DNA of 64,000 nt from Simmondsia chinensis (GCA_018398585.1 JAGTTD010000015.1:6019001-6083000), one strand, 5' to 3'. Shown: positions 30,671-42,950, numbered from the stretch's first letter. Notes: a model not told the origin generated them from the letters alone. Program-made: numbers and translations.

Positions 30671-31170
30671 ATAGGTTTGGATTACCTTATTCTTCGTCGT
30701 TATCTGGGTCATATGGAACACTTAGAATAAAGTCATCTTTGAGAGCGGGCGTTGCATTGAAAGTGAGGTCTTCTAGAGTTTTAAAATGAGGCTTGTATTT
30801 TGGGTCAAAGCATGGTGCCAAGAATTCCCATACTCTCCTTATGAAATAGTGAGGAATATTGAGTGCATCCGATCCTGGTCTGGAAGCCGAATGTCATGGC
30901 CCTGACATGCAATGCGGCTGCTGGTGCGAGGCCCGGTTCAATGCTGTTCAGGTTGAAATTGATTTAGGGGTCTTAGTTTTGAGAATTGTATGGTAGGGGC
31001 TTAAGGGTGTTATTCTACATTTTTGCCTTACATCTTGTTCTACATGTTGCTTTTTGTATTTTGTATCTTGATGTATTGCTAGCATATAATGGCTAGGTCA
31101 AGCCTCGTGATTGCGAGTGTGCCTGTCTTGTATTGCACGTCGGCACTATTTATCAAAAGAAAAGAAACAA

Positions 31171-32377
31171 ACAAAATGTAAACCAAGCAATACCATGCAA
31201 AAACTCAAGAAAGATCACTGCAGGCCCGCAAGTACACAAGTGAACAAGAACTCCTATACCCAAATAAGAGCTGTAATACTTGCGTTAAGAGAGGATGTTA
31301 AGACACCTAGAAACACTAGTGCGAACCATAGAAGAAGCACTACTCTAGGCCCCTACCTCTGCTACCTTTATGTTAGCCCTCTACCCCCGTTCTATCTAAG
31401 GCCATCCCGTAGGTGTAGGTGGGTGAGGTCCTGCTGTTGTACCCTACCCCTATAAAACATATTAGGAATACCAGCATATTATCAACTTTGATGTAATATT
31501 ATTATTTGCAGTATACTACACTTTATTTTTAAGAATTTTTTATAACATAGTAGCATTATTTTATCTATTACTACTGTATTCTAGTTTAGTTTTTATGATT
31601 GATTAATTTATATTATTTTTTATATTCTAAGTTCTACGAGCTTCTAAATTCCTTTGCAATATTGCATGAATGTCGGAAGCCAGAGGTGCTTCCTTAGGTC
31701 CATACTGGAGCTATAGAAAAGTGTGACTATGGCTTCGACTACGTAGCCTACATAGAAGCCAAGGGATGTGTCCCTAAGATGGCTATTGGCACTTTTAAGT
31801 GCCACATGAGTTAAAAATTAGTATCGTAATAGCCTTGTATTCTTGCAGGTATGTTTTTTACCTGTTGAGCAATGAGATGTTATAAAATGTATTGGTTTTT
31901 TAAAGAAAGCTTAAGTTATTTTGTGTCATTCATCCAAGTATGTTTTTTTCTTAATGCATGTCATTGTAGTATTGTGAGAGATGGTGTTCGGAAAAATAGT
32001 ATTGTGAGAGGCTGCCATCAACATATATACTTAAAGTATTAAAAACAATATTTTCGCTAGTGAGGAATTCAATTACCTTGACCACCCCGATCCATGCGGT
32101 GACCCACACACCACAAGAGCTAGTTAAGTCAAGGATTCATCAGGGAAAGATTCAAGAGGGAATCGAACTCCATATCTTTTGGGCGAAAGTAACATTTTAT
32201 TCCCTCATTTACCTCATACTACTGAGGCAAGACCTTGGTGGGTAAAAACAATACTTTCCTTATAACATTTTGTTAACATTTAAAGATCTTATGATGTTTT
32301 TAAGAAAGTTTATTAATGTATTACTATTATGTTTATGTTAGTTATTATTATGTTAGATTTTTTGTCAAGATCCTACC
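31171..32377. other. Intergenic stretch with a possible tRNA-type SINE on the minus strand
   Basis: Mostly AT-rich with no supported gene. At about 32080-32245 the minus strand shows GGAGTTCGATTCCCTCTTG, a box B-like GTTCGATTCC, with a box A-like GGTCTTGCCTCAGTAGTA about 65 bp upstream. A tRNA-derived SINE is possible but ends are not defined. Confidence 0.35.
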
Positions 32378-32768
32378 TGTTGGATACGTAGTGATAATTG
32401 CCCTATATCCATCAGCAATAAATCATCCAATTAATCTCTCGTCACTCCTTATCTTAGTATAAAATATACTTTCCTAGTATAAAGTAGACTTTTTATTTGT
32501 ATTAATATATTCTAATTGTTTATAAGTATGTTTTTGATACGTTTAATCATACTTAGTATAGTAATATAGGCAATTGTTAAGTATGGGATTCAATAATCAT
32601 GTAAGCAATTGTGATTAGAGAAGTATAAGTAGGGGTCTTGTATTCATTTGAGGGAATTAATGACAAAATAACTTCTCTCTCACTCTAATTCTCTCATCTA
32701 ACTTTCTTTCTTCAATCTATCCTTAAACCTAACCCTAATTTTGGATACAACTACAATTATTGTATCAG
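32378..32768 (+). repeat. Copia-type LTR with PBS, stub of a second element
   Basis: Begins TGTTGGATACGTAGTGATAA and ends CAACTACA at 32755; ATTA and TTGTATCAG follow (PBS-like, tRNA-Met consensus with one change). The leader continues to an ATG near 32889 that opens MASSNAILS and then a stop, typical of a copia gag start. Only this 5' end remains, because the next copia element starts at 32935. Confidence 0.6.
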
Positions 32769-32934
32769 TCTTACATGTACTCTACACTTAACTCCAGCTT
32801 CAGGATAGTCAGCTCAGATATATTCATCCATCATTACACAAAAGACCCTTATAAATTGTGTTCCTCCTTACCCAACTCTAGATCCATCATGGCCAGCTCA
32901 AATGCCATTTTATCTTAGTCTAATTAATTATTTG

Positions 32935-33284
32935 TGCTTTGAAATTATTGCATAGAATTTTACTTGTACTTTCTTGTATTTAGTATTGTATTTAGTATTC
33001 TACGTATTTATTAGGGTAGACATCAATTAAATTTGCCCCATTACTTCCCCATGGTAACCGTCCCTTTTGATATCAAGAGGGAGAGGGGGAGTTTTGCTTT
33101 GTCTTTATTTGTTTATTTACTTTCATTATTCATGTAATTAACTAGCTTAGGATTCCCTTTTACAAGTAGGCTCTTCACTTGTCCTTAGGATTTGTATAAG
33201 TAGGAGGTTGTTTTGTTAATGAGAATTACCCAATTCAATTCTCTTAATATGGTTCAAGGTATTTTTCAGTCTAGTTTTTCTTCA
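32935..33284 (+). repeat. Copia 5' LTR
   Basis: Starts TGCTTTGAAATTATTGCATA, ends TTTTTCTTCA and is followed by the PBS TTGTATCAGAAC. The right LTR starts TGTTGAAATT. Confidence 0.85.
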
Positions 33285-33420
33285 TTGTATCAGAACGGGT
33301 TTGAATCGGGATCATCAAAGTTTTTTTTCCTCTTCAGCCGTGCACCCCAGCCGTGCCTCCCCTTATGAGTTTCCACTTATTTTCTTGTTTTTACTTGTGT
33401 TTTTTGTGATTAATTCATAA

Positions 33421-34831
33421 TGGCAGAAGAAAATGCTAATCAAATCGTTACACCGAGTGTTGAATCAAGGGGTGTTCCAGATGTGAACTCACATTATTAC
33501 TTACACCCTTCGGAACATCCAGGTCTCGTTTTTGTGCAAGACATTCTAACGGGTCCTAATTTTTCGGCCTAGAGGACTTCTTATTTTAAAGTTTTTAAGG
33601 CTAAAGGAAAACTCGGGTTTCTTGATGGAACCCTTTGTCAAACCGGATGAGTCTTCACCGGATTTCGAAAACTGGAGCGCTTGTGACTACATGGTCTCTT
33701 CGTGGCTCACGAATTCTGTATATAAGGAAATCAATGCTAGTATAGCATTTTGAAACCTCGCGCGACATTTGGTTAGATCTAAATGAGCGTTTCTCTTAAG
33801 GGAACACTCCTCGTATATATGAAATCAAACCCGAAATTTCACTTTTAAAGCAAGAAAATAAGTCAATTTTTGACTATTTCACAAAATTGAGGGCCCTATG
33901 GGATGAGCTTTATACACTAGTAGCCAATCCTCCGTGTACGTGTGGATCGGGTCAGGCTTTTGGGGCCATACGGGACATGGAGAGGTTACTTGATTTTCTA
34001 ATGGGTTTAGACCCATCTTTTTCTACTATGAGATCTCAGTTGATGAATTCCAAACCCTTACCTTCGGTAGCTAGTGCCTATTCAACACTTTGTCAAGAAG
34101 AAAAACAACAAAGTGTTGCATCCGGTAGCGTTGTCATACCCGCGGCTGCTGCCCTTGTTGCTAAAGGGACTAATATGAATTTTGGGGGTGGTTCGCAATC
34201 AGTTAACAGACCACATCCCAAATGCAATAATCTCCCAATTTGTTCTTATTGTAAGAAGCAGGGACATACACGAGACAGGTGCTTTGAGCTAATTGGGTAC
34301 CCACCGGGATGGACGCAGCCACGCCGCAGTAACGGAAAGCCCGCTGCGGCTGCAGTGCAGCAGGCTTCCGACCCAACAGATCGGCAGCAGCTGTTGTTGC
34401 TGCAAGCACCGGTCCACCAGCAGGCCGGAGGCCATGACGCAAGCCCGATTGTGGGTCTTTCAGCAACACAATATCAACAATTGTTGGGTCTACTCAACAC
34501 AGGAAGTAGTGCCCCTTGCGTTAACTTGACAGGTCAGGGTTCGTTTGGTAATAATTGTTGGATTATTGATACGGGTGCGACGGACCATATGGTGTCATCC
34601 GATTTTTTTTTACTTGATAGAAGGGTTAATACCGAGATTCGTCCTGTTAAATTACCTAACAGCACTTGTTTACTGGTCACACACGTCAGGCGTGCCAAGG
34701 TCACGGACGACATCACACTTGAGAACATATTACAAATTCCGGGTTTTCATTGCAATTTGCTATCAGTGAGCAAGTTAACTAGAGATATAAATTATGCATT
34801 AACATTTTTCAAAACTTTTTGTGTAATATAG
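33421..34831 (+). pseudogene. Copia gag and protease, broken
   Basis: The gag ATG is at 33421 (MAEENANQIVTPSVESRG). Early stops follow, including TAG near 33570 where a Trp codon is expected. The long frame 33887-34831 has LLDFLMGLDPSFSTMRSQLM, the CCHC knuckle CSYCKKQGHTRDRC with FELIGYPPGW behind it, and the protease motif CWIIDTGATDHMV. Confidence 0.85.
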
Positions 34832-35906
34832 AACCTGCCATTGAGGAAGCTGATTGGAGCGGGTAAAGAACAAGATGGGCTATACATGATGGAAGGCGGT
34901 GTTGTTCCGAAGTCAGCACAAGTTGCTGGGAGTGCTAATAAGGGTGTATTGTGGCATCGTCGGTTGGGTTATGTTCCGTTTAATAAATTGTCTAGTCTTT
35001 CCAGTTTGAACATTGGTATTGTTTTGGATAATGTTTGTGACTCGTGTCATCAAGCTAAACAAACTCGGTTGCCTTTCCCTATTTCTGTTAGTAGATCTGT
35101 TGCTTGTTTTGATTTGCTTCATGTTGACATTTGTGGTCCATACCGAACATTGTCAATGACAGGAGCCCTTTTTTCCACACTATCGTTGATGATTATAGTA
35201 GATGTACCTGGGTCTATTTGATGTGTGACAAGTCTCAGTCACACAATATGCTCATGAATTTTTGTGAAATGGTACAAACTCAGTACAATTCCCTGATTAA
35301 ACAAGTTCGTAGTGATAATGGTGCGGAGTTTCTTTTTGGACCGTTACTTGACTTTTATGCAGGAAGGGGCATACAAGTGCAAAATTCTTGCAATGATACA
35401 CCTCAACAAAATGGGGAAGCGGAGAGAAAGCATCTTCATCTTCTCGAAGTGGCTCGAGCCCTTAGATTTGAAGCAGGTCTTCCCATTCAGTTTTGGGGGC
35501 GGCCTATCTCATCAATCTCATGCCCACTCCCCGTCTACAAAACAAGAGCCCGTATGAAGCACTACTTGGTAAAATTCCTTTATATACACATTTATGTGTT
35601 TTTGGTTCCTTATGTTATGTTCATAATAAGGATCGTAGCAAAGATAAGTTCGGAAGTCGAGCGATTCGTGGTGTTTTTGTTGGTTATCCTCATGGCAAAA
35701 AGGGGTACAAAGTGTATGACTTAGACAATAAAAGGATTGTGATTTCACGTGATGTAATTTTTCACAAAAATGTCTTCCCATATGTTGAAGAGACGAAGGA
35801 CAAAAGCTCACATGATGATGTTTTTGATTTCATACGTTATGTTGACGAGGGGAGTATGATACACACATGGGAGATGGAGCCCGTACAGGCCCAGCAGCAC
35901 CGTTAG
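34832..35906 (+). pseudogene. Copia pre-integrase and integrase, frameshifted
   Basis: The pre-integrase zinc region reads LWHRRLGYVPFNKLSSL then CDSCHQAKQTRLPFP (H-H-C-C). The integrase core changes frame near 35165 and gives VDDYSRCTWVYLM, VRSDNGAEFLF and NDTPQQNGEAERKH. The C-terminal part changes frame again near 35490 and runs to TAG at 35904. Confidence 0.85.
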
Positions 35907-37201
35907 GTGACGGTGCTGCAGAGACTGACCGAACACTGTTCGGTCAGCACAGTGACCGAACAGTGCTCAGTCAACCCAGGGAGAGGGAGGACGTCATTGG
36001 TGAAGCGGGGAGGCTGATCCGTGTTTGTACCGTGCCCACAAAATATCGAGATTATGTGATTGATGTTCCGCCTTCAATAGCCCATCCTCGTGATACCCCT
36101 TCATCGGCTAACTCAGGTACGGTTTATCCTATATCAAATTATGTTTCTAATGCACAATTTACTGACTCACACTCTAATTTGCTACAAGCCATCACATCAT
36201 GTGATGAGCCAAAGAACTTTGCACAGGCGGTCGAGTCACCTTATTGGAGAGAAGTAATGGAAAAGGAGATTTCCGCATTAGAACAAAACAAGACTTGGAT
36301 ATTAGAGGAATTGCCCCCGGGAAAGCGAGCAATAGACTCGAAATGGGTCTATAAAATCAAATACAAATCTGACGGAAGCATTGAGAGGTATAAGGCAAGG
36401 CTAGTTGCCAAAGGTTATACCCAGGTAGAGGGCATAGATTATCATGATACTTTTGCTCCCGTTGCTAAATTGGTTACCGTTCGTTGTGTACTTGCAGTTG
36501 CGGCAGCAAGGAATTGGATAATGCACCAATTAGATGTGAATAATGCCTTCCTTCATGGTGACCTTGATGAGGAGTTCTACATGAAATTACCGCAAGGTTT
36601 TGAAAGACAACATGCCGGTAAAGTTTGTAGTTTACGAAAATCGCTATATGGTTTAAAACAAGCCTCACGTAATTGGAATCAGAAATTCACTAACTCGCTT
36701 ATTGAAATGGGTTTTGTCCAATCTAAGTCCGATTATTCGCTTTTCACTTATTCCAGGGGGACCGTATATACCGCTATCCTAGTGTATGTTGACGATGTTG
36801 TAATTACCGGGAACAGTCTGAGTCATATTGAAGAAGTAAAGTCAAACCTTAATGTCAAATTTGGCATTAAGAATTTAGGTTCTGTCAAGTATTTCCTTGG
36901 GATAGAAGTGGCACGCTCTCCAAAGGGGTTAATTTTGAGTCAACGAAAGTATGCACTAGACATCTTGAGTGAAACCGGGCTAATAGGTGGGAAACCGGTT
37001 AGTACACCAATTGTTCAAAATCACCATTTGAGTGATGAAGAGGAGGAGTTAGTTAAGGATCCAGGTCAATACAGAAGACTCGTAGGTAGACTTCTTTATC
37101 TCACCATTACTCGTCCTGACATTTGTTATGCCATTAGCATACTTAGTCAGTTTATGCATAATCCCCGAGTTCCGCATCTCGAAGCCGCCTTCCAAGTACT
37201 T
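35867..37201 (+). pseudogene. Copia reverse transcriptase
   Basis: Frame with [94 protein letters not shown] and the catalytic YVDDVVITG. It ends at a TGA near 37202 where an Arg codon (CGA) is usual; the same frame continues YIKGTLGQGI into RNase H. Confidence 0.9.
35895..35947 (+). repeat. Two adjacent perfect hairpins at the integrase/RT junction
   Basis: CAGCACCGT (35895-35903) pairs with ACGGTGCTG (35910-35918), with the TAG stop in the loop. CTGACCGAACA (35925-35935) pairs with TGTTCGGTCAG (35937-35947) with one base between. Confidence 0.8.
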
Positions 37202-37204
37202 TGA

Positions 37205-37726
37205 TATATCAAGGGGACACTGGGTCAAGGAATTTTCGTTCCACATAACTTTGATTTTAACATTCGTGCGTATTGTGATGCTGATTGGGCAGGTTGTCCT
37301 ACTAGCAGACGATCTACTACAGGGTTCGTTGTATTCTTGGGAGGAGCTCCCATATCATGGCATTTTAAGGAACAATCAGTTGTTTCCCGTTCTTCCGCCG
37401 AAGCAGAATACCGTGCAATGGCCACTGTTACAAGCGAACTAGTTTGGTTGCGACGTTTACTTGTCGATCTTGCAGTTGATGTTCAAGAGCCCGTTATTTT
37501 ATTCTGTGACAATCAAGCGGCATTTCACATAGCCTCGAATCCAGTTTTTCACGAAAGGACCAAACATATAGAGATCGACTGTCATTTTGTTCGAGAAAAG
37601 TTGATGACCAAAGAGATCTCGACATCTTTCGTGTGCTCATCAGGACAAGTGGCCGATATCTTCGCTAAAGGGCTTTCTTCTCTCCTTTACAAGTTGGGCA
37701 TTGTAAATTTACATGCTCCAACTTGA
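37205..37726 (+). pseudogene. Copia RNase H
   Basis: In the RT frame after the stop: IRAYCDADWAGCPTSRRSTT, SSAEAEYRAMATVTSELVWL, VILFCDNQAAFHIASNPVFH and HIEIDCHFVREKL. The catalytic D-E-D pattern is present. It is cut from RT only by the stop at 37202. Confidence 0.87.
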
Positions 37727-37733
37727 GGGGGAG

Positions 37734-38069
37734 TGTTGAAATTATTGCATAGTATTGTACTTGTATTTTCTTGTATTTAGTATTCTACGTATTTATTAGG
37801 GTAGACATCAATTAAATTTGCCCCATTACTTCCCCATGGTAACCGGCCCTTTTGACATCAAGAGGGAGAGGGGAAGTTTTGCTTTGTCTTTATTTCTTTA
37901 TTTGCTTTCATTGTTCATGTAATTAACTAGATTAGAATTTCCTTTTGCAAGTGGGCTCTTCACTTGGCCTTAGGATTTGTATAAGTAGGAGGTTGTTTTG
38001 ATAATGAGAATCATCCAATTCAATTCTCTCAATATTGTTTAAGGTATTTTTCATTCTATTTTTTCTTCA
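37734..38069 (+). repeat. Copia 3' LTR
   Basis: Starts TGTTGAAATTATTGCATAGT directly after the polypurine tract TTGAGGGGGAG and ends TTTTTTCTTCA. Confidence 0.85.
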
Positions 38070-38213
38070 CAATACAAACTCAACTTTAGTTTGACATTCA
38101 TAGTATATTTTTTGGCCAAAATCTCAGAGTCAATATCCGAATAAATACAACATTTTTTTATTATCCTTGTAATTTTATCATTTCATATAATGATAAATTA
38201 ATTTACTTAAAGC

Positions 38214-38815
38214 TAGAGGTGGCCAAGGGGCCGGGCCAGCCCGGGCCGCCTTCAACCGGGCTCGGCTCCGGGCTCCCCAAAAGAGGGGAGGCCCAAGCCC
38301 CCCAGGCCAAACCTGGCCCGTTCGGGGTAGAAACCCCCCAAAATTAAGGTGAAAAAATATTAACCGTGGGAGTCTAGGGTCGGGCCTTATATATTTTGTT
38401 TATAAATAATATTTTGAGATATATATGTTTATAAAAAATATTAAAGTAGATACAGATGCAATTGTATTAGGTATGGGTATGCCTTATATAGTTTGTTTAT
38501 CTTAAATAAAAAAAATTGGAGCTCACATGGTAATTGGTAAGGCTTACATGTTAGAGGTATGGGTTTAAATCCCTTTTGTGTCAATTTTCTGTCAATTTTT
38601 TTGTAAAATATGTTAAATTGTATTTTTACCCAAAAAAATTAGAAAGAAATTATAGTTTACATGGTAATGGTGTGCTTTATATGTTAGAGGTATGCGGTTT
38701 GAATCCCACTAGTGTCATTTTTGTGTCCAATTTTTATGATATTAAAAAAAAAAAATCTGGCAGGGGAGGAGAGCCAGGCCAGCCTACGGCCTAGCTTGGC
38801 CCGCAGCCACCTCTA
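38214..38815. mobile_element. hAT-type MITE, 602 bp
   Basis: Terminal repeats TAGAGGTGGC and GCCACCTCTA, flanked by near-identical 8-bp sequences CTTAAAGC (38206-38213) and TTTAAAGC (38816-38823). The 8-bp duplication and the TAGRGGTGGC ends are typical of hAT elements. Ends are GC-rich (GGCCGGGCC and TTGGCCCG motifs) and the middle is AT-rich. Two tandem tRNA-like blocks lie inside. No transposase. Confidence 0.85.
38519..38714 (+). repeat. Two tRNA-like box A/box B blocks within the hAT MITE
   Basis: Block one: CATGGTAATTGGTAAGGC followed by GGGTTTAAATCCC. Block two: CATGGTAATGGTGTGC followed by CGGTTTGAATCCCAC. Both share ATGTTAGAGGTATG. The box B-like parts are close to GGTTCGAATCC. Confidence 0.5.
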
Positions 38816-38823
38816 TTTAAAGC

Positions 38824-40486
38824 TCTCTTTTATTGCAAAAATAAACATCATCCATTAGCAAATAGAAAATATTTTCTTGCTGCAGAGAAATTTGATTTCA
38901 CATGAAAGATAGGGGAAGACATTTTTATTCATAAATAGAAAATATTTTTTTTTTCATAATCCAATATCTTGTATCCCATTGCAACCTTCACTTCGACCAA
39001 ACGCTAATCATATAATGTGGATAATGAAATTATTTCTTTCGTTAAATAAAAGAAATAAATTAACCCAAAAACATTTTTGTAGAAAATAATTAGAAAGGAA
39101 TACATTATCAAGAGAATAGAGTTCCCTTCCAACAAACTAGTCCTTTTCGTATCAGTTACCGTAATTATTTGTATTGGGTTTAGCATCCGTCTAATCGTCT
39201 TGGGAGTTTTAATTATTGGTTATGCGTATATTTTTTTTTATCCAAAAAGAACGGAGAAAAGATTCGAAACGTCAAAGCACAAACCTTAAATCGAACACAT
39301 TTTCCAATGTTCAAATATTATATATCTTAAATGTGTTTTCCAAATTAATGAATTTTGGAATTAAAGTTGTTACTGAAAATAAAAACTGAAAGTGTACTGT
39401 AAAATTATTTTCATTTCCAAACAAATGCTTCGTTGAATTTTAAATGAATACGTGCGTGTATGTTCCAACTTCTTAAGAATGACGTCGTTTTGATATACCT
39501 TTGTTTAAAATGATGTCACTACATGTTTGGGTTAGGCCACTATGTGAAGTTGTCAGTGTGGATCTTATTTTTTGCATGTGTTTCCGTGTGTGTCTTTGGC
39601 CCTTTTAAGTGATGTCATATGGTGATCCTAAAGTTGTGTGCGCTATGGAACAATGATGTTCTAAATATTCAATTACCTAGTTCTTAAATAAAATTATTTT
39701 ATTTATTTGTTATCTTATTGTATTTTACAAGTTATACATGTGTGATTATTTTCAAAACTTGTCATGAGATGGACGTTATTCATGATGATATATCAATATT
39801 TAATTGAAGTGGTCAATGAGATTGAATCAAAGTTTTTTTTTTTTTTTTTTTTTTTTTTGGTTCGATTAAATCAAAAAGATAGACTCAAGTAAAAAGGAGC
39901 AATATATTGTCAAAAATAAGTGCGTATAGTAATGATAAGGTTGGATTACTTACCTTATAAGAGTATAATATAATGTGAGTGATCACTTGTCTTATTCATG
40001 TGGATACAGATACTCAAATATCATATTGGTATATACTTGTCAATAATATTGGAATACTGAACTGGGTCACTTGATTTGTTTATTTCTCAACTATTGTCTG
40101 AAATAAACAATTCATATGTTATGCAATTAAGTGATGATTCTAAATCTCAATAATGTCATAAACTCATGCATGTAGTTCGATTTCATGTGCTCAGAAATGA
40201 GGTCTTAGAGAGCAGCTAATATCCTTAATATGTGGATGGTGGCATAAAGTGTGACGGACGAAAGGACCATTCAGTAGAGAATCTATAGTATCTTCAAACT
40301 TCATATGAAGATATACCCTTAAGGGGATTTGCAAGTACTGCAAAACTTGGAATATTTGGCTAAGGTATTCATGTGAATGTCACTGAAATTTGATACAAGA
40401 AAAATATTTTTCATATCATAGGATTTTTGGAAAGGAAAAATCCAGAACTCATAAGGAAAAGTTATGAGAGATATAATAAAAATAGT
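38824..40486. other. AT-rich intergenic sequence
   Basis: No supported gene. It contains a long T tract at about 39832-39858, possibly a retroposon tail, followed by TGGTTCGATTAAATC. Nothing else recognised. Confidence 0.4.
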
Positions 40487-40495
40487 TTAAGTTAT

Positions 40496-42950
40496 TATTT
40501 TTCAATTTTTTTTTTTCGATAATTATAGAGCAAAAGCTCAATACAAAAACGGCAGCCAAAAAGGCTCCATAGAGTTACAACGATCGCGAACAAAAAGCTT
40601 AAATACAACATTACATAAAAAGCCCATCTCTGGCTATCCTAATCTTTGTATCAGGGGCTCCAATCTGTGAGGCATGCAACATTGCAAGCCACTTCTGCAA
40701 GTGAAAACAGGAATTTCGGATTCCATGCTTTGATCCAGAAGCCTGTTCTTGCTCTGATTGACCAGCTGACCTCCTTGTAGTTCCAATGTGCGTTGTGGAA
40801 TACTACCTTGTTCCTTGCCCACCATACCTCCCAAATGATTACAAAGAACAAGGATAGCCACGCCTTCTTCTGAAATTTGCGCCCTACTTCGTATGAGGAC
40901 CACTGGAAAAAATGTTCTTTTATACTGCTTGGACATACTGAGTTAAAACCCCACCACTTGAAAGACACACACCACAGCTTCCAGGTTTCCTCACATGTAA
41001 GAAAAAGATGATCTACCGTCTCTTCTTCCTTACCACAAAGAGGACACTGTTTATCTTGGTCTCGGAGAATTCCTAGGTTCCAAAGTCTCTTCCTTGTATT
41101 CATCTTTCCTAGCATCACCATCCAGACTAGAATTTCAACCTTTGGTGGGGCTAGTCCTTTCCAAGCTCCACACACTATATGATCCACTGCACTTGAGTTT
41201 GTGGGTTGCGACATTACCATTTGTACAAATGAATTAACTCTGAAGCCACCATCTGATTCACCCTCCCACCATAACTTGTCTTTTACATCTTTGCTCAGCA
41301 ACACCCCCATCAACAAGGTGTTTAGCTGCCCCACACTTGAATCCTCTCTTGTGAAGAAGTTTCTCCTCCAATTAAGAACCCATCTCCAAAGACCCCCATC
41401 CCAGATTCCCATTTGTGAGATAAGGTGATCCCTTTGCAAAGATACAATGAACAAATCTGGGAACTTAAGTTCTAAAGGCAAGTCCCATATCCATATATCC
41501 TTCCAAAATTTTGTTCTTGACCTGTCACCTACCTTGATTCTCATTGCTGACTTCACCAACTGTGGCTCCTGTAACATATTCATGCTATGGACTATCGCAC
41601 CCCAAGGCCCCTGACCTGGATTTCTTGCTAGCACTGGTGTTAATGAATCTGGGTCACCTCCATGGATTGAGGTAATGACATTCCTCCACATTGTAGAACT
41701 CTCCTCTAAAAATCGCCACCACCACTTGAACAGCAATGCAGCATTCTTAATTAAAGGTTCGCCTACTCCTAGGCCTCCCAAATGTTTCGGTTTCTGTATG
41801 AGCTCCCACTTGATGCAAGGGACCCCTCTATGTTCATCATTTGATCCCCAAAAGAAGTTCCTTTGAAGCTTAACAATCTGTTTCAACACTATCTTCGGAG
41901 CTCTAAAAATGGACATATAGTATGTTGGTAAGTTATTGAGCACTGACTTTATAAGTGTCAATCTACCTGCTTTTGATAGTCATTTCGCCTTCCAGCCCAC
42001 AAGTTTCTTCTCAACTCTATCCAGAACTGGCTTCCATGTAGCTAACCTCTTTGGGTTTGCCCCCATTGGGAGACCTAAATGCTTTATAGGCAATGAAGCA
42101 GTCTGACATCCCAAAACCCCTGCAACCTCCCTACTCCAAGCATCTGACACCCCAATCCCCACAATGACTGACTTACTATAGTTAATTTTCAATCCTGACA
42201 GTGCTCTAAAACATTGCAAGAGGTTTTGTATGTTGAAAATTATGCGTTCATTGGCCGGGCAAAAGAACAATGTATCATCAGCAAATTGTAGGTGTGTTAG
42301 CAAAGCCTTTTGAGTTCCAATCTCAATGCCGTGTATTCTATTCGTTCTAATCACCTCAATAACTGATCTATTTAGCACCTCTGACAGCAATACAAACAGG
42401 AAAGGTGAGAGTGGGTCACCTTGCCTAAGCCCTCTTTCCGCTTTGAATGGAGGAGTTGGTGAGCCATTAACAAGGATGGACATAGACGAGGTAGAAATAC
42501 ATTGGAACACCCAGTTGCAAAATCTGCTCCCAAAACCCATTTTCTCAAGGACTTGTTTCACACATAACCAATTCACCAAATCATATGCCTTTTGAAAATC
42601 GAGCTTGAGTAACACTCCCTTCTTCTTCTTCTTCTTCAACCAATGAACCACTTCATTAGAAACAGAGCCCCATCCAAAATTTGTCTACCCTTTACAAATG
42701 CAGTCTGATTTTCCCCAACAAGGGTCTTCATCACTTTTGCCAATCTCTTGCTTAGTATCTTGGATATTACCTTGTATACACAACCTACCATGCTAATGGG
42801 TCTAAACTCTTTAATGTCCACTGCACCATCTATCTTTGGAATTAGTGAAACCCATGTGGTATTGACAGATGGGTTCATAATTCCAGAGACATCTGATAAA
42901 GGAGTTGGTCGTTTATTCAATGGCAATATGAGAATTCTAGAATAAATAAA
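40496..42950 (-). mobile_element. L1-like LINE, 5'-truncated, with target-site duplication
   Basis: Bounded by a perfect 9-bp duplication TTAAGTTAT (40487-40495 and 42951-42959). On the minus strand it carries RT, thumb and C-terminal zinc-knuckle regions and ends TCTATAATTATCGAAAAAAA. ORF1 and endonuclease are missing, so it is 5'-truncated in the way usual for target-primed reverse transcription. It is better preserved than the other LINEs here. Confidence 0.9.
40651..42926 (-). pseudogene. LINE ORF2 reverse transcriptase and zf-RVT region
   Basis: Three frames join in order. 42926-42636: TTWVSLIPKIDGAVDIKEFR, PISMVGCVYKVISKILSKRL, GENQTAFVKGRQILD. 42651-41980: LLKLDFQKAYDLVNW, RGLRQGDPLSPFLFVLLSEV and the catalytic FADD in LTHLQFADDTLFFC. 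41961-40651: thumb, SDGGFRVNSFV, KMNTRKRLWNLGI and CPLCGKEEETVDHLFLTC. The first break lies at an AAG-repeat (KKKKKK) near 42625 and is probably a length change. The second is a Trp codon turned TGA near 41975. The RNase H domain seen in other LINEs of the window is absent. Confidence 0.88.

Larger units (their letters stand above)
27800..31165 (+). mobile_element. L1-like LINE with ORF1 and a large internal deletion
   Basis: Order of remnants: ORF1 with an RRM-like domain (27845-28660), a basic/polar ORF1 tail with a 38-nt G run, the start of the endonuclease (near 30170-30250: LVRKCQPSILGLIETKHS), then a jump to the C-terminal zinc-knuckle region (30365-30660). The reverse transcriptase is missing, so a deletion joins EN to the C-terminus near 30265-30330. 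The 3' end reads CGTCGGCACTATTTATCAAA followed by an A-rich tail near 31155-31170. Confidence 0.75.
32935..38069 (+). mobile_element. Ty1/copia retrotransposon, degenerate
   Basis: LTRs of about 350 and 336 bp (32935-33284 and 37734-38069) flank gag, protease, integrase, RT and RNase H in copia order. The left LTR is followed by TTGTATCAGAACGG (PBS) and the right one is preceded by TTGAGGGGGAG (PPT). The LTRs differ at roughly two dozen positions in about 335, and the left has a 14-bp internal duplication. Stops and three frame changes break the polyprotein. No matching 5-bp flanks were found. Confidence 0.9.

Noticed and set aside
31680..31850. GGCACTTTTAAGTGCC and GGGATGTGTCCC hairpins as a Helitron 3' end
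   Set aside because: No CTRR terminus at the right distance after the hairpin and no TC 5' end in an A/T target could be placed.
35867..35947. Possible programmed -1 frameshift between integrase and RT of the copia element
   Set aside because: No slippery heptamer is visible, copia polyproteins are usually one frame, and earlier frame changes near 35165 and 35490 look like ordinary indels.
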